Source: Cyanobacteriota bacterium (lineage in GTDB: Bacteria > Cyanobacteriota > Cyanobacteriia > PCC-6307 > Cyanobiaceae). From it: a DNA stretch of 6,251 bases. Shown one piece after another: positions 1 through 6,042 of the stretch. Within the stretch, counting starts at the first letter, position 1, and every line of letters begins with the position of its first letter. The notes below the pieces were generated by a model that searched no databases, was not told where the DNA came from, and was given only the letters and a program-made list of their open reading frames with translations. The translations under genes were made by a program, and so were the position numbers. The stretch is taken from contig CANHSW010000136.1 of NCBI GenBank assembly GCA_947463165.1, positions 1 to 6,251 on the forward strand, in the 5' to 3' direction.

Positions 1-854
1 AGCTCCCTGTGCAGGCCTGGGGCACAGGCGATCAGGCGACCACTGGCCAGCTCGAACTCACCGCCGTCGTAGGCGCTCACCAGGCCGCCGGCCTGCTCCA
101 CCAACACCACCCCAGCGGCCAGATCCCAAGGAGAGAGGCCGCGTTCCCAGTAGCCATCGCAGCGACCAGCAGCCACAAAAGCCAAGTCGACGGCCGCCGC
201 GCCGCCGCGTCTGACGCCATGGGTGCGATGGGTGAAATAGGCAAATTCGGCGTAATTGTTGTCAAGGCGGCTACGGCGATCGTAGGCAAAGCCAGTGGTC
301 AATAGGGAATCGGCGAGTTTGCTACAACCACTTACCCGGATGGCCTGCTCGTTACACCAGGCCCCCAGGCCCGGCGCTGCCCAGTAGAGCTGGTCGAGCA
401 CGGGAACAGCAATGGCACCAAGCAGGGGCTGCCCTTGCCAGCAGAGCCCCACCGAGGTGCCGAACAGCGGAAAGCCATGGGCGTAATTGGTGGTGCCATC
501 GAGGGGATCAACACACCACTCCAGACCGCCCTGTTTGGCGATGCGGCCGCTCTCCTCAGCCAGCACTCCGATCTGCGGTGTCTCCTGAGCCAACAAGCTC
601 AGCACCGCCGCTTCTGCAGCCAGGTCGGCCTCGGTGACCAGATCGCCACTGCGCCCCTTCTCTCGCACCTGCTCCAGCCGGCCGAAGTGATGGCGCAACA
701 GCTCACCTCCAGCCAAGGCGGCCCGGCGGGCCAGGTGGGCCAACTTCTCCAAGTCTGGGCCCTGCAGGCCTGAAGCCATAGCCGCCGCATCGGAGCGGCG
801 CTGGATTGGGCTGGACTGGTCAGGGCTGGACAGGTGGGGGCTGGACAAGTTCAT
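1..854 (-). CDS. Inositol monophosphatase family protein (IMPase/SuhB-like), 3' end cut by the window edge
   Basis: Mg2+-dependent sugar-phosphate phosphatase fold; the usual family reaction is inositol-1-phosphate to inositol plus phosphate, but cyanobacterial members may act on other phosphomonoesters, so the substrate is open. 284 codons are visible, with no stop before the edge. The key motifs are present in order: GDLVTEAD (about residues 70-77), the metal-binding AEES (E100, E101), DPLDGTT (D116, D119) and SPWDLAAG (D244). These match the acidic ligands of the three-metal catalytic site, so the enzyme is probably active. The domain itself starts near residue 34; residues 1-25 are a Ser/Pro-rich extension. 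I chose the ATG at 854 because it overlaps the ferredoxin stop as ATGA and has GGAGG four bases upstream. The alternative ATG at 779 removes the extension but has no Shine-Dalgarno. The product is probably cytoplasmic: no signal peptide is seen. It is the second gene of a two-gene unit. Family call is firm; physiological substrate unknown. Confidence 0.95.
   Translation of the reverse strand, partial: MNLSSPHLSSPDQSSPIQRRSDAAAMASGLQGPDLEKLAHLARRAALAGGELLRHHFGRLEQVREKGRSGDLVTEADLAAEAAVLSLLAQETPQIGVLAEESGRIAKQGGLEWCVDPLDGTTNYAHGFPLFGTSVGLCWQGQPLLGAIAVPVLDQLYWAAPGLGAWCNEQAIRVSGCSKLADSLLTTGFAYDRRSRLDNNYAEFAYFTHRTHGVRRGGAAAVDLAFVAAGRCDGYWERGLSPWDLAAGVVLVEQAGGLVSAYDGGEFELASGRLIACAPGLHRE
804..848 (-). 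repeat. 15-bp tandem repeat, three units, in the start of the IMPase-family gene
   Basis: Read on the minus strand, units at 848-834, 833-819 and 818-804 share an invariant TCCAGCCC core at the same position. In frame they encode LSSPH, LSSPD and QSSPI. The repeat lies between the preferred start (854) and the conserved domain, so it forms most of the N-terminal extension. Being a multiple of three, copy-number change would keep the frame. No function is evident. Confidence 0.85.
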
Positions 855-1396
855 TCTTCCTCCAGGGGCAGGCCGGAGCGCACCTTGCCACGCCCGAAGA
901 AGCGGCCAAACTGCAGCTCGTACACCTCGTCTTCCGCCTGGGTTTCCACCACCAGCGGCCCGGTGGCCCTGGCCACGCAGAGCAGCCCATAGCCCTGGGC
1001 CCGCAGCTCCTGGGAGAGGCCAAGGGCCTCCCGCTGGTCGATCGACCCCTGCAGCACCCGCACCGCACAGGCCGTACAACAGCCCTGGCGACAGCTGAAG
1101 GGCAGGGGGTCGCCCTGCTGCTCAAAGCTGCGCAGGATGTATTCGCCAGCCGGCACCTGGTGCTGGATCACCCGACCCTGCTCTAACCAGTGCACGGTGA
1201 TCGGGAAGCTGGACGCCGGGCTGGCCTCGACTGGCGCTGAGGGCCCATCGCCGCCCTTGGCGGTCTTGCCCTCTGAAGCTGGGCACTGCGCAGCTGCGGA
1301 TGGGCCGTCGGCAGCTGGGGCAAGGGCAGTCGGCGGGGCCTCGGCAACGATGGCGAGGGGCTGCAGGCCTTGGGAATTGATGCTGTTTGCCGTCAT
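851..1396 (-). CDS. 2Fe-2S plant-type ferredoxin with low-complexity N-terminal extension
   Basis: Small one-electron carrier of the [2Fe-2S] plant/cyanobacterial type. Counting from the ATG at 1396 (181 aa), the cluster ligands are C102, C107, C110 and C140, giving the exact C-x4-C-x2-C-x29-C spacing within CRQGCCTAC...GLLC. An additional Cys (C106) sits next to ligand C107. The beta-grasp domain covers about residues 64-165, followed by a short basic then acidic tail ending in EEE. The preceding ~63 residues are Ala/Pro/Ser/Gly-rich with no recognisable domain, so the protein is much longer than a photosynthetic ferredoxin of about 100 aa. ATGs at 1438 (195 aa), 1411 and 1396 are all in frame; I prefer 1396 because GGAGG lies eight bases upstream, while 1438 has none. 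It is the first gene of a unit with the IMPase-family gene (ATGA overlap). It is unlikely to be PetF itself; the redox partner is unknown. Confidence 0.9.
   Translation of the reverse strand: MTANSINSQGLQPLAIVAEAPPTALAPAADGPSAAAQCPASEGKTAKGGDGPSAPVEASPASSFPITVHWLEQGRVIQHQVPAGEYILRSFEQQGDPLPFSCRQGCCTACAVRVLQGSIDQREALGLSQELRAQGYGLLCVARATGPLVVETQAEDEVYELQFGRFFGRGKVRSGLPLEEE
859..863 (-). promoter_or_regulatory. Shine-Dalgarno GGAGG deciding the IMPase-family start at 854
   Basis: GGAGG on the minus strand lies four bases before the ATG at 854 and is embedded in the last Glu codons of the ferredoxin gene. Together with the ATGA stop/start overlap (851-854), it indicates translational coupling of the two genes and supports the longer IMPase-family start over the ATG at 779. 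Confidence 0.75.
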
Positions 1397-1441
1397 GCTG
1401 TTTGCCTCCATGGTGTCTGCCGCGATGCTGTTTGCCATCTC
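1382..1441 (-). repeat. 15-bp tandem repeat, four units, over the ferredoxin start codons
   Basis: On the minus strand, units at 1441-1427, 1426-1412, 1411-1397 and 1396-1382 all carry GGCA at the same position; three share GGCAAACAGC and the second is diverged (GGCAGACACC). In the ferredoxin frame they read roughly (M/I)xA(N/D)(S/T). ATG codons occur at 1438, 1411 and 1396, so the repeat multiplies possible starts. It is in phase with the reading frame. Confidence 0.85.
1405..1409 (-). promoter_or_regulatory. Shine-Dalgarno GGAGG supporting the ferredoxin start at 1396
   Basis: GGAGG on the minus strand with an eight-base spacer to the ATG at 1396. It arises inside the third unit of the 15-bp repeat. 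If translation begins at 1438 instead, this is coding sequence and the match is coincidental. Confidence 0.5.
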
Positions 1442-1524
1442 GCAGTGGGATGTCAAGACCTGGGAAGCCAAGGGGGGAGGGGGTGAACTGCTACATTGAC
1501 ACCTGGTTGCCCCATTTTGCCCCT

Positions 1525-1611
1525 GGAGAGGTGGCCGAGTGGTCGAAGGCGCAGCACTGGAAATGCTGTATAGGGGCAACTCTATCGAGGGTTCGAATCC
1601 CTCCCTCTCCG
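1525..1611 (+). tRNA. tRNA-Ser (anticodon GGA)
   Basis: 87-nt class II tRNA with a long variable arm. Acceptor arms GGAGAGG (1525-1531) and CCTCTCC (1604-1610) pair fully, with discriminator G at 1611. The anticodon stem CAGCA/TGCTG (1552-1556, 1564-1568) encloses CTGGAAA, with anticodon GGA at 1559-1561, reading UCC and UCU. The variable arm (about 1569-1586) forms a TATAG/CTCTA-type stem. The T-arm is GAGGG, TTCGAAT, CCCTC (1587-1603). CCA is not encoded: G1611 is followed by TTTT, so CCA must be added by nucleotidyltransferase, as is usual in cyanobacteria. It is the only plus-strand gene in the window, sitting between two minus-strand units. Confidence 0.97.
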
Positions 1612-1616
1612 TTTTG

Positions 1617-1641
1617 AAGCCGGCTCCAGGGCCGGCTTTTT
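1617..1641 (+). terminator. Intrinsic terminator of tRNA-Ser
   Basis: Perfect 8-bp stem AAGCCGGC (1617-1624) / GCCGGCTT (1631-1638) with the six-base loop TCCAGG, continuing into a T run to 1641. It begins five bases after the tRNA discriminator base, so it ends the tRNA transcript. Confidence 0.88.
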
Positions 1642-1694
1642 GATGGCTTGATCTAATGGCAATAACTGCGTGAATTCCCCGAGACCGCCCTGGG

Positions 1695-1742
1695 AAAGAA
1701 AAGCTGGGTCGCCTGGCGAAAGCTGACGCCAGGCCACCCAGC
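1695..1742 (-). terminator. Second intrinsic terminator after DUF475 gene
   Basis: Long inverted repeat: arms 1703-1718 and 1727-1742 pair over 16 positions with a single central C-C mismatch (15 pairs) and an eight-base loop at 1719-1726. Read on the minus strand, it is followed immediately by TTTTCTTT (1702-1695), so its orientation fits the leftward transcript from the DUF475/aap unit. It would stop leftward transcription before it runs antisense through the tRNA-Ser gene. Confidence 0.75.
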
Positions 1743-1784
1743 GAAGCCCTGGTAAAGCAGCCATTTACACCACCCCTCAACCCA

Positions 1785-1814
1785 GGATAAAAACAAACTT
1801 TCCACCGGGGAAAG
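1785..1814 (-). terminator. First intrinsic terminator after DUF475 gene
   Basis: On the minus strand, CTTTCC (1814-1809), loop CCGGT, GGAAAG (1803-1798), then TTTGTTTTT (1797-1789). The hairpin starts about 30 bases after the DUF475 stop codon. The stem is only 6 bp, so it may be leaky, which could explain the stronger hairpin 43 bases further on. Apart from these terminators I see nothing else in the 1642-1843 spacer. Confidence 0.65.
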
Positions 1815-1843
1815 CCGAGATCAAGGGCAATGCCGATGGGAAA

Positions 1844-2914
1844 TCATGGCCGCTGGGCCTGTCGCCCATGGCGCATGGAGTCCAGCAGGGCAGCGACAAG
1901 CAGCACTACTCCAATAAGGCCACTAAGCCATTCAGGCAGATGCAGGTGGTGTACTCCTAGGGGAATGCCAGCGAGCATCAGCAGCCCCAGGGCGCCGATG
2001 GCGTAGTGGGCCCCGTGCTCCAGGAAAACCAGCTGATCAAGAGCCCGCTCACGGCTCAACATCAGGGTGAGGGAGCGAATAAACAGGGCTCCAAGGCCTA
2101 GGCCAGTGAGAATGAGTGGCAAGCTTTGGGTAATGGCAAAAGCGCCGATCGTGCCATCTAGGCTGAAGGAGGCATCAAGCAGTTCCAGATAGATAAGGCT
2201 GGCCAGCCCGCCTGTCGCCAGGGCCTGACCACTGCTGGCAGCTGCTGCGCCTGGGGAACCCTCCAGCGACTCTTCACCGCCAAAGGCCTCTGAGACGGAG
2301 GTGCTTACCAATTGCAGTACCAAACCGATTAAGCCACTGAACAGCACTTCGGCCCGCAGAGAGGCGGGAATATTTGCCGCTAACAACAGCAGCACTACCA
2401 AGGACAAGGCCACCTCAATAGCTTCAATGCGGCCAGCAGAACTTAGCCTTTTTTCGATGCTGCGCCACCAATGGAGGGTCTTGGCCTCATCGAAGAAGTA
2501 GCGCAGAAATACCATAAGCAGAAACATGCCGCCAAATGCGAGAATGCGCGGTTCGGCAATTTCCAGCAATTCTCGATAGTGCTCTGGATTGTGCAGGGCT
2601 GCATCGAGGGCCTCGCCCATGCCCACACCACCGGCCAGCGAGACCATGGCCAGAGGTCCAATAAAGCGCACACCGAAGACCGGAATCACCAGGCCCCAGG
2701 TGAGGAAGAACCGTTGCTGACCAGCAGTGAGCCGATCGAGCACCCTGGCATTGACCACGGCATTGTCAAAGGAGAGGGAGATCTCCAGCAAAAGCAGCAC
2801 CAAGGTGAGCCAGGCAGCCTGCAGACCGGCGCTGCCCGCCACGATCGCCAGGCCAGCCCCACAGCAAACCAAGGGAAAGGCCAGGTAGCGACCCAGCTGT
2901 CTGGCACCGATCAC
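1844..2914 (-). CDS. DUF475 family integral membrane protein (TerC/LysE-like superfamily)
   Basis: 356 aa, strongly hydrophobic, with roughly nine or ten membrane segments (for example about 12-30, 33-48, 70-95, 128-141, 167-182, 189-204, 255-280, 305-320, 330-345). Two related motifs mark the family: LEISLSFDN (E44, D50, N51) and LDASFSLDG (D247, D253, G254), both fitting [ED]-x-S-x-S-x-D inside membrane segments, which suggests two half-repeats facing one pocket. The loop at about 210-235 is Gly/Ala/Ser-rich. A conserved-looking EHGAHY lies at 299-304. TerC relatives have been linked to metal-ion (Mn2+) export; whether DUF475 proteins do the same is not established, so no substrate is assigned. 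The start is GTG at 2914, with no clear Shine-Dalgarno; no upstream in-frame start was found. The gene begins 71 bases after aapP with no terminator between and may be cotranscribed; two terminators follow it. Confidence 0.88.
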   Translation of the reverse strand: MIGARQLGRYLAFPLVCCGAGLAIVAGSAGLQAAWLTLVLLLLEISLSFDNAVVNARVLDRLTAGQQRFFLTWGLVIPVFGVRFIGPLAMVSLAGGVGMGEALDAALHNPEHYRELLEIAEPRILAFGGMFLLMVFLRYFFDEAKTLHWWRSIEKRLSSAGRIEAIEVALSLVVLLLLAANIPASLRAEVLFSGLIGLVLQLVSTSVSEAFGGEESLEGSPGAAAASSGQALATGGLASLIYLELLDASFSLDGTIGAFAITQSLPLILTGLGLGALFIRSLTLMLSRERALDQLVFLEHGAHYAIGALGLLMLAGIPLGVHHLHLPEWLSGLIGVVLLVAALLDSMRHGRQAQRP

Positions 2915-2985
2915 GTTGCAGCCACTAACAACTACCCATTGTCCCAGTCGACAGCACCGCTTAGAGTGCGCTGGAGCCTGCTGCT

Positions 2986-3750
2986 CTACAGAATTTGATC
3001 TAGGAAACGGCGCGTGCGTTCGTGGCTGGGGTTAGTGAAAAAGGTTTCTGGTGGCGCAATCTCCACCACTTCACCATCAGCCATCAGCACCACCCGATCG
3101 GCCACCTGGCGGGCGAAGCGCACCTCGTGGGTAACTACCACCATGGTCATGCCATCGGCGGCCAGCCCTTGCATCACATCCAGCACTTCACGCACCATTT
3201 CTGGATCGAGAGCGCTGGTGGGCTCGTCAAACAACATCAGCCGGGGATCCATGCAAAGAGAGCGAGCGATGGCCACGCGCTGTTGCTGCCCCCCGGAAAG
3301 CTGGCCTGGAAACTTGCCAGCCTGTTCAGCAATCCCAACCCTAGTAAGCAGTTCCAGGGCCCGCTGCTGGGCCTGTGCCCGGCTGCGCCGCCGCACCAAC
3401 ATCGGCGCCAGGGTAAGGTTTTGCAGAACAGTTAAATGGGGAAATAGGTTAAATTGCTGAAACACCATGCCAACTTCGCGGCGAATGGCCTCGATATGGC
3501 GCAGGTCGTTTCCCAGGGGCAAGCCATCAAACTGAATGGCACCTTTTTGATAGTCTTCAAGGGCATTGAAAGTGCGGATGAAGGTGCTCTTGCCAGAGCC
3601 AGATGGGCCCATTATCACCACCACCTCGCCCCGCTGCACCTGCAGGCTGGCGCCCCGCAGGGCATGGAATCCATTTGGATACCATTTGTGCACATCTTTG
3701 GCCTCGAGGATCAGGGACTGAGTTGCCTCTTCAGCTATGGCGGCGATCAT
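2986..3750 (-). CDS. aapP: Amino-acid ABC transporter ATP-binding protein (AapP/BgtA/GlnQ type)
   Basis: Cytoplasmic ATPase that powers amino-acid import through the AapQ/AapM-like permease pair. 254 aa, normal for the polar amino-acid uptake family, with every catalytic motif intact: A-loop Y24, Walker A GPSGSGKST (48-56), Q-loop Q98/Q99 in VFQQFNLFPH, signature LSGGQQQR (151-158), Walker B LMLFDEP (171-177) with catalytic E176, D-loop SALD (179-182) and switch H208. VFQQFNLFPHLTVLQN is characteristic of the GlnQ/AapP/HisP branch. The ATG at 3750 overlaps the aapM stop as ATGA and lacks a Shine-Dalgarno, so translation is probably coupled. In filamentous cyanobacteria the related BgtA ATPase is, as I recall, shared between the N-I/N-II systems and a basic amino-acid system; here the gene sits in the operon. 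The aapP symbol reflects family and order; substrate range is inferred. Confidence 0.95.
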   Translation of the reverse strand: MIAAIAEEATQSLILEAKDVHKWYPNGFHALRGASLQVQRGEVVVIMGPSGSGKSTFIRTFNALEDYQKGAIQFDGLPLGNDLRHIEAIRREVGMVFQQFNLFPHLTVLQNLTLAPMLVRRRSRAQAQQRALELLTRVGIAEQAGKFPGQLSGGQQQRVAIARSLCMDPRLMLFDEPTSALDPEMVREVLDVMQGLAADGMTMVVVTHEVRFARQVADRVVLMADGEVVEIAPPETFFTNPSHERTRRFLDQIL

Positions 3751-4997
3751 CGCAGGTTGGGCAGGTGGTGGGGATCAAGACGCCGCTCCAGGGCTCGGCT
3801 GCCCAGCCCAAGGGCAGCGCAGCAGCACCAGAACAGCAGGGCCAAGGTGAGGTAAACCTCGCCATAGTGGCCAAGAAAATCGGGATTTGCCATCACGGTG
3901 CGGGCGGTGCCCAGCAGCTCCATCAGGCCAATCAAGGACAGCAGGGTGGTGTCTTGCAGTAGCGAGATGAACTGCCCCACCATTACCGGCAAAGCCACCC
4001 GCAGGGCCTGGGGCAGCACCACGTGCTGCAGGCCCTGGGCGGTGGATAGGCCCAGGGAGCGGGCTGCTTCCATTTGGCCATTGGGAATGGCCGCCAGGCC
4101 AGAACGTACCGCTTCAGCGAGATAGGCGGCCGCAAAAATGGTTAGCACCCAAGCCGCTCGCCACACCCGTTCTGGGGCCAGCCCCCCCGGCAGCAAAAAA
4201 CCAAGAATGTTCTGGCCTAAAAAAAGCAGGGTAATCAGCGGTGCACCGCGGATGAATTCGATGTAGATCACCGAACCCCAGCGCAGCAGAGGATAGCTAC
4301 TGCGGCGACCCAGGGCCAGCATCACCCCCAGGGGAAAGCAGAGCAAAATGGCAAAGCTGGCCTGCAGCAAGGTGAGCATCAAACCGCCCCATTCGGCGCT
4401 GGCTACGGGGGTTAGGCCGAAACCGCCATTGATCAGCACCATCCCAAGCAAATAAATAACCGGCCACACCAGCGCAAACCATTTGATCGCATCTGCCCCC
4501 AGCCGTCTACCTATTCGTCCGAGCAACCAGCGCATAGCCATTAACAGGACGGCAATGGCTAGCCAGCGGCCAGCAATAGCAATAGATAGCCCCAGGGCCG
4601 GCGGAATGATCAGGCAAACAGCCAGCAGCACAGCTGCGGCAATGCGGTCGTTTCGGGGCCAAAGCAGCCCGGGGCGATCGGCGCGGCGACAGCTGCGCAG
4701 CAGGCCCCAACTGGCGCCAGCGGTGGCCGCCAACAAAAAGGCCAGCAACCACAATCGCCATTGCTGCTCGATCGGGTAACGACCGATGCAGAGCAGGGTG
4801 CTGTTCAGTTGAATAACCGCCCAATTGGCCTGGAGGAGAGCCCAGCGCAACAGGCCAAACAATGCCGCCAAAATCGAGCCGATCAGCACAAGGCTGAGCA
4901 ACCCATCAAGCCTGGTAGCAAACAGTTCCTTGCGCAGCCAATCTTTACAGCGCTGCAGGGAGCCAGGAGGCAGCTCCCTGGTAACAGAATTACCCAT
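3747..4997 (-). CDS. aapM: Amino-acid ABC transporter permease (AapM/NatH type)
   Basis: One of two different inner-membrane permeases that form the translocation pore. 416 aa. The first ~200 residues carry several extra hydrophobic segments (about 33-55, 80-100, 118-137, 141-158, 172-192), typical of AapM/BztC-type permeases. The MetI-like core starts near residue 203 and includes FIRGAPLITLLFLGQ (248-262). The cytoplasmic EAA loop that docks on the ATPase is ME-AARSLGLS... through HVVLPQALRVALP (about 309-337). QDTTLLSLIG (348-357) near the C-terminus is also characteristic. A Cys triplet at 391-393 lies in the last membrane segment. The start at 4997 is well supported: AAGGAG ends seven bases upstream and the aapQ stop is one base away. 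The stop overlaps the aapP start as ATGA. The gene is intact. Confidence 0.93.
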   Translation of the reverse strand: MGNSVTRELPPGSLQRCKDWLRKELFATRLDGLLSLVLIGSILAALFGLLRWALLQANWAVIQLNSTLLCIGRYPIEQQWRLWLLAFLLAATAGASWGLLRSCRRADRPGLLWPRNDRIAAAVLLAVCLIIPPALGLSIAIAGRWLAIAVLLMAMRWLLGRIGRRLGADAIKWFALVWPVIYLLGMVLINGGFGLTPVASAEWGGLMLTLLQASFAILLCFPLGVMLALGRRSSYPLLRWGSVIYIEFIRGAPLITLLFLGQNILGFLLPGGLAPERVWRAAWVLTIFAAAYLAEAVRSGLAAIPNGQMEAARSLGLSTAQGLQHVVLPQALRVALPVMVGQFISLLQDTTLLSLIGLMELLGTARTVMANPDFLGHYGEVYLTLALLFWCCCAALGLGSRALERRLDPHHLPNLR

Positions 4998-4998
4998 C

Positions 4999-6042
4999 TC
5001 AGCGCTCCTTAATGCGAACCAACTGGTTGAGAGCGTTCATCACTGCTGAGATCAACAGATCCAACACCAGATAAGTACCCAACAACAGAATTACCACCTC
5101 CACGGCTCGGCCGGTTTGGTTGAGGGTGGTTTCGGCCACGGCATAGAGATCGGCGTAGCCAACGGCCACGGCCAGGGAGGAATTTTTAGCCAGGGAAATG
5201 TACTGGGTGTTCAGACCCGGCACGATCACCGGCAGGGCCTGGGGGATAACCACATGACGGATACTTGCCAGCCAGCCCAGGCCCAGGGAGGAGGCGGCTT
5301 CCCATTGGCCTGGGGGCACCGAGGCGATGCCGCCCCGCACCACCTCGGCGATATAGGCGCCGGAATAAACCACCAGCCCCACCAGCAGTGCACAGAATTC
5401 GACACTCAAACGCAGCGGTGCCTGCCATACATCATTAACCAATTGGGGACCAACCCAATGCAGGCCGTTATGAAAACCCGCCAGATAGAGCCCAGACTTA
5501 GCGAGCACCACGCCTGGCCCCTGCAGGGCGGCGAGGCCATTGGGCAGGGATAAGAAAACAACGAAATACCAAAAGACCAACTGCAGCAACAATGGAATAT
5601 TACGCACCAACTCCACATAGACACGCACCAATCTGCGCAGCAGGCCATTACTACTAAAATTGGCCATCCCCGCCAGGGTGCCCACCACTGTGGCACCAAT
5701 CAGGCCGCAGCTCACGGCCCGCAGCGTATTTCCCAGACCGGCCAGCAGCCCTCGCCAGTAGGGCATCTCGGCCTGAAAAGGCAAAACTGATTCGGCGATG
5801 TCAAAGCCGGCGGGCTGCCCTAGCCAGCGCCAACTCAGCAATAGGCCGGCAGCGGTGAGATTGCGCACCAGATTGCCGAGTAAAAAAGCTACCAGCAACA
5901 GCAATACGAAACCCACCAACGCCTGCACCAGCCAGGGGATCAGCAGCCGGTTGCGCCACCAGGGGGGCTGGGACAAGCCTGGATTTTCTACGCCATCAAG
6001 ACCCCCGCGCCTGAGTTGCTTGGGGTTGAGAGGGTTGCCCAT
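4999..6042 (-). CDS. aapQ: Amino-acid ABC transporter permease (AapQ/NatG type)
   Basis: Partner permease to AapM in the membrane pore. 347 aa. The N-terminal ~30 residues are polar and cytoplasmic, then a membrane segment (35-56). The AapQ-type stretch AGFDIAESVLPFQ (78-90) precedes LLAGLGNTLRAV (99-110), where the MetI-like core begins. Further segments lie near 145-168, 215-235 and 316-336. The EAA loop is WEAASSLGLG... to HVVIPQALPVIVP (about 247-275), followed by YISLAKNSSLAVAVGY (281-296), diagnostic for this permease branch. The ATG at 6042 shares its A with the aapJ stop (TGATG). An in-frame ATG at 6084 would add 14 Arg-rich residues and overlap aapJ by 43 bases, so it is less likely. 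No Shine-Dalgarno is visible, consistent with coupling to aapJ. The gene is intact and aapM follows after one base. Confidence 0.93.
   Translation of the reverse strand: MGNPLNPKQLRRGGLDGVENPGLSQPPWWRNRLLIPWLVQALVGFVLLLLVAFLLGNLVRNLTAAGLLLSWRWLGQPAGFDIAESVLPFQAEMPYWRGLLAGLGNTLRAVSCGLIGATVVGTLAGMANFSSNGLLRRLVRVYVELVRNIPLLLQLVFWYFVVFLSLPNGLAALQGPGVVLAKSGLYLAGFHNGLHWVGPQLVNDVWQAPLRLSVEFCALLVGLVVYSGAYIAEVVRGGIASVPPGQWEAASSLGLGWLASIRHVVIPQALPVIVPGLNTQYISLAKNSSLAVAVGYADLYAVAETTLNQTGRAVEVVILLLGTYLVLDLLISAVMNALNQLVRIKER
5005..5010 (-). promoter_or_regulatory. Shine-Dalgarno AAGGAG for aapM
   Basis: AAGGAG on the minus strand, seven bases before the ATG at 4997. It is made by the Lys-Glu codons at the end of aapQ. 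It is the only strong ribosome-binding site among the transporter junctions; aapQ and aapP starts instead rely on stop/start overlap. Confidence 0.75.

Noticed and set aside
1382..1441. Ferredoxin N-terminal ANSxx/ADTxx units as a pentapeptide-repeat (A(D/N)Lxx) domain
   Set aside because: The central Leu/Phe that defines that fold is Ser or Thr here and there are only four units; a DNA-level tandem repeat explains it better.
1451..1501. TTGACA hexamers on the minus strand (1456-1451) and plus strand (1496-1501), tempting as divergent -35 boxes for the ferredoxin gene and tRNA-Ser
   Set aside because: Neither has a recognisable -10 element at 16-18 bases, so neither is reported as a promoter, although transcription starts must exist nearby.
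851..1780. A 309-codon minus-strand frame that extends the ferredoxin N-terminus by more than 100 residues
   Set aside because: The extra part runs antisense through the tRNA-Ser gene and its terminator, and shows no protein-like character. The gene start must be at or below 1438.
1525..1843. tRNA-Ser 3' end as a possible integration (att) site
   Set aside because: No integrase, no repeated copy of the tRNA 3' end in the window, and the neighbours look like core genes.
2471..2998. Plus-strand open frames opposite the DUF475 and aap genes (for example 2471-2998, 3014-3460, 3454-3855, 5116-5553)
   Set aside because: They lie antisense to well-recognised genes, have low-complexity His/Gln/Gly-rich translations typical of complement frames, and show no family features.
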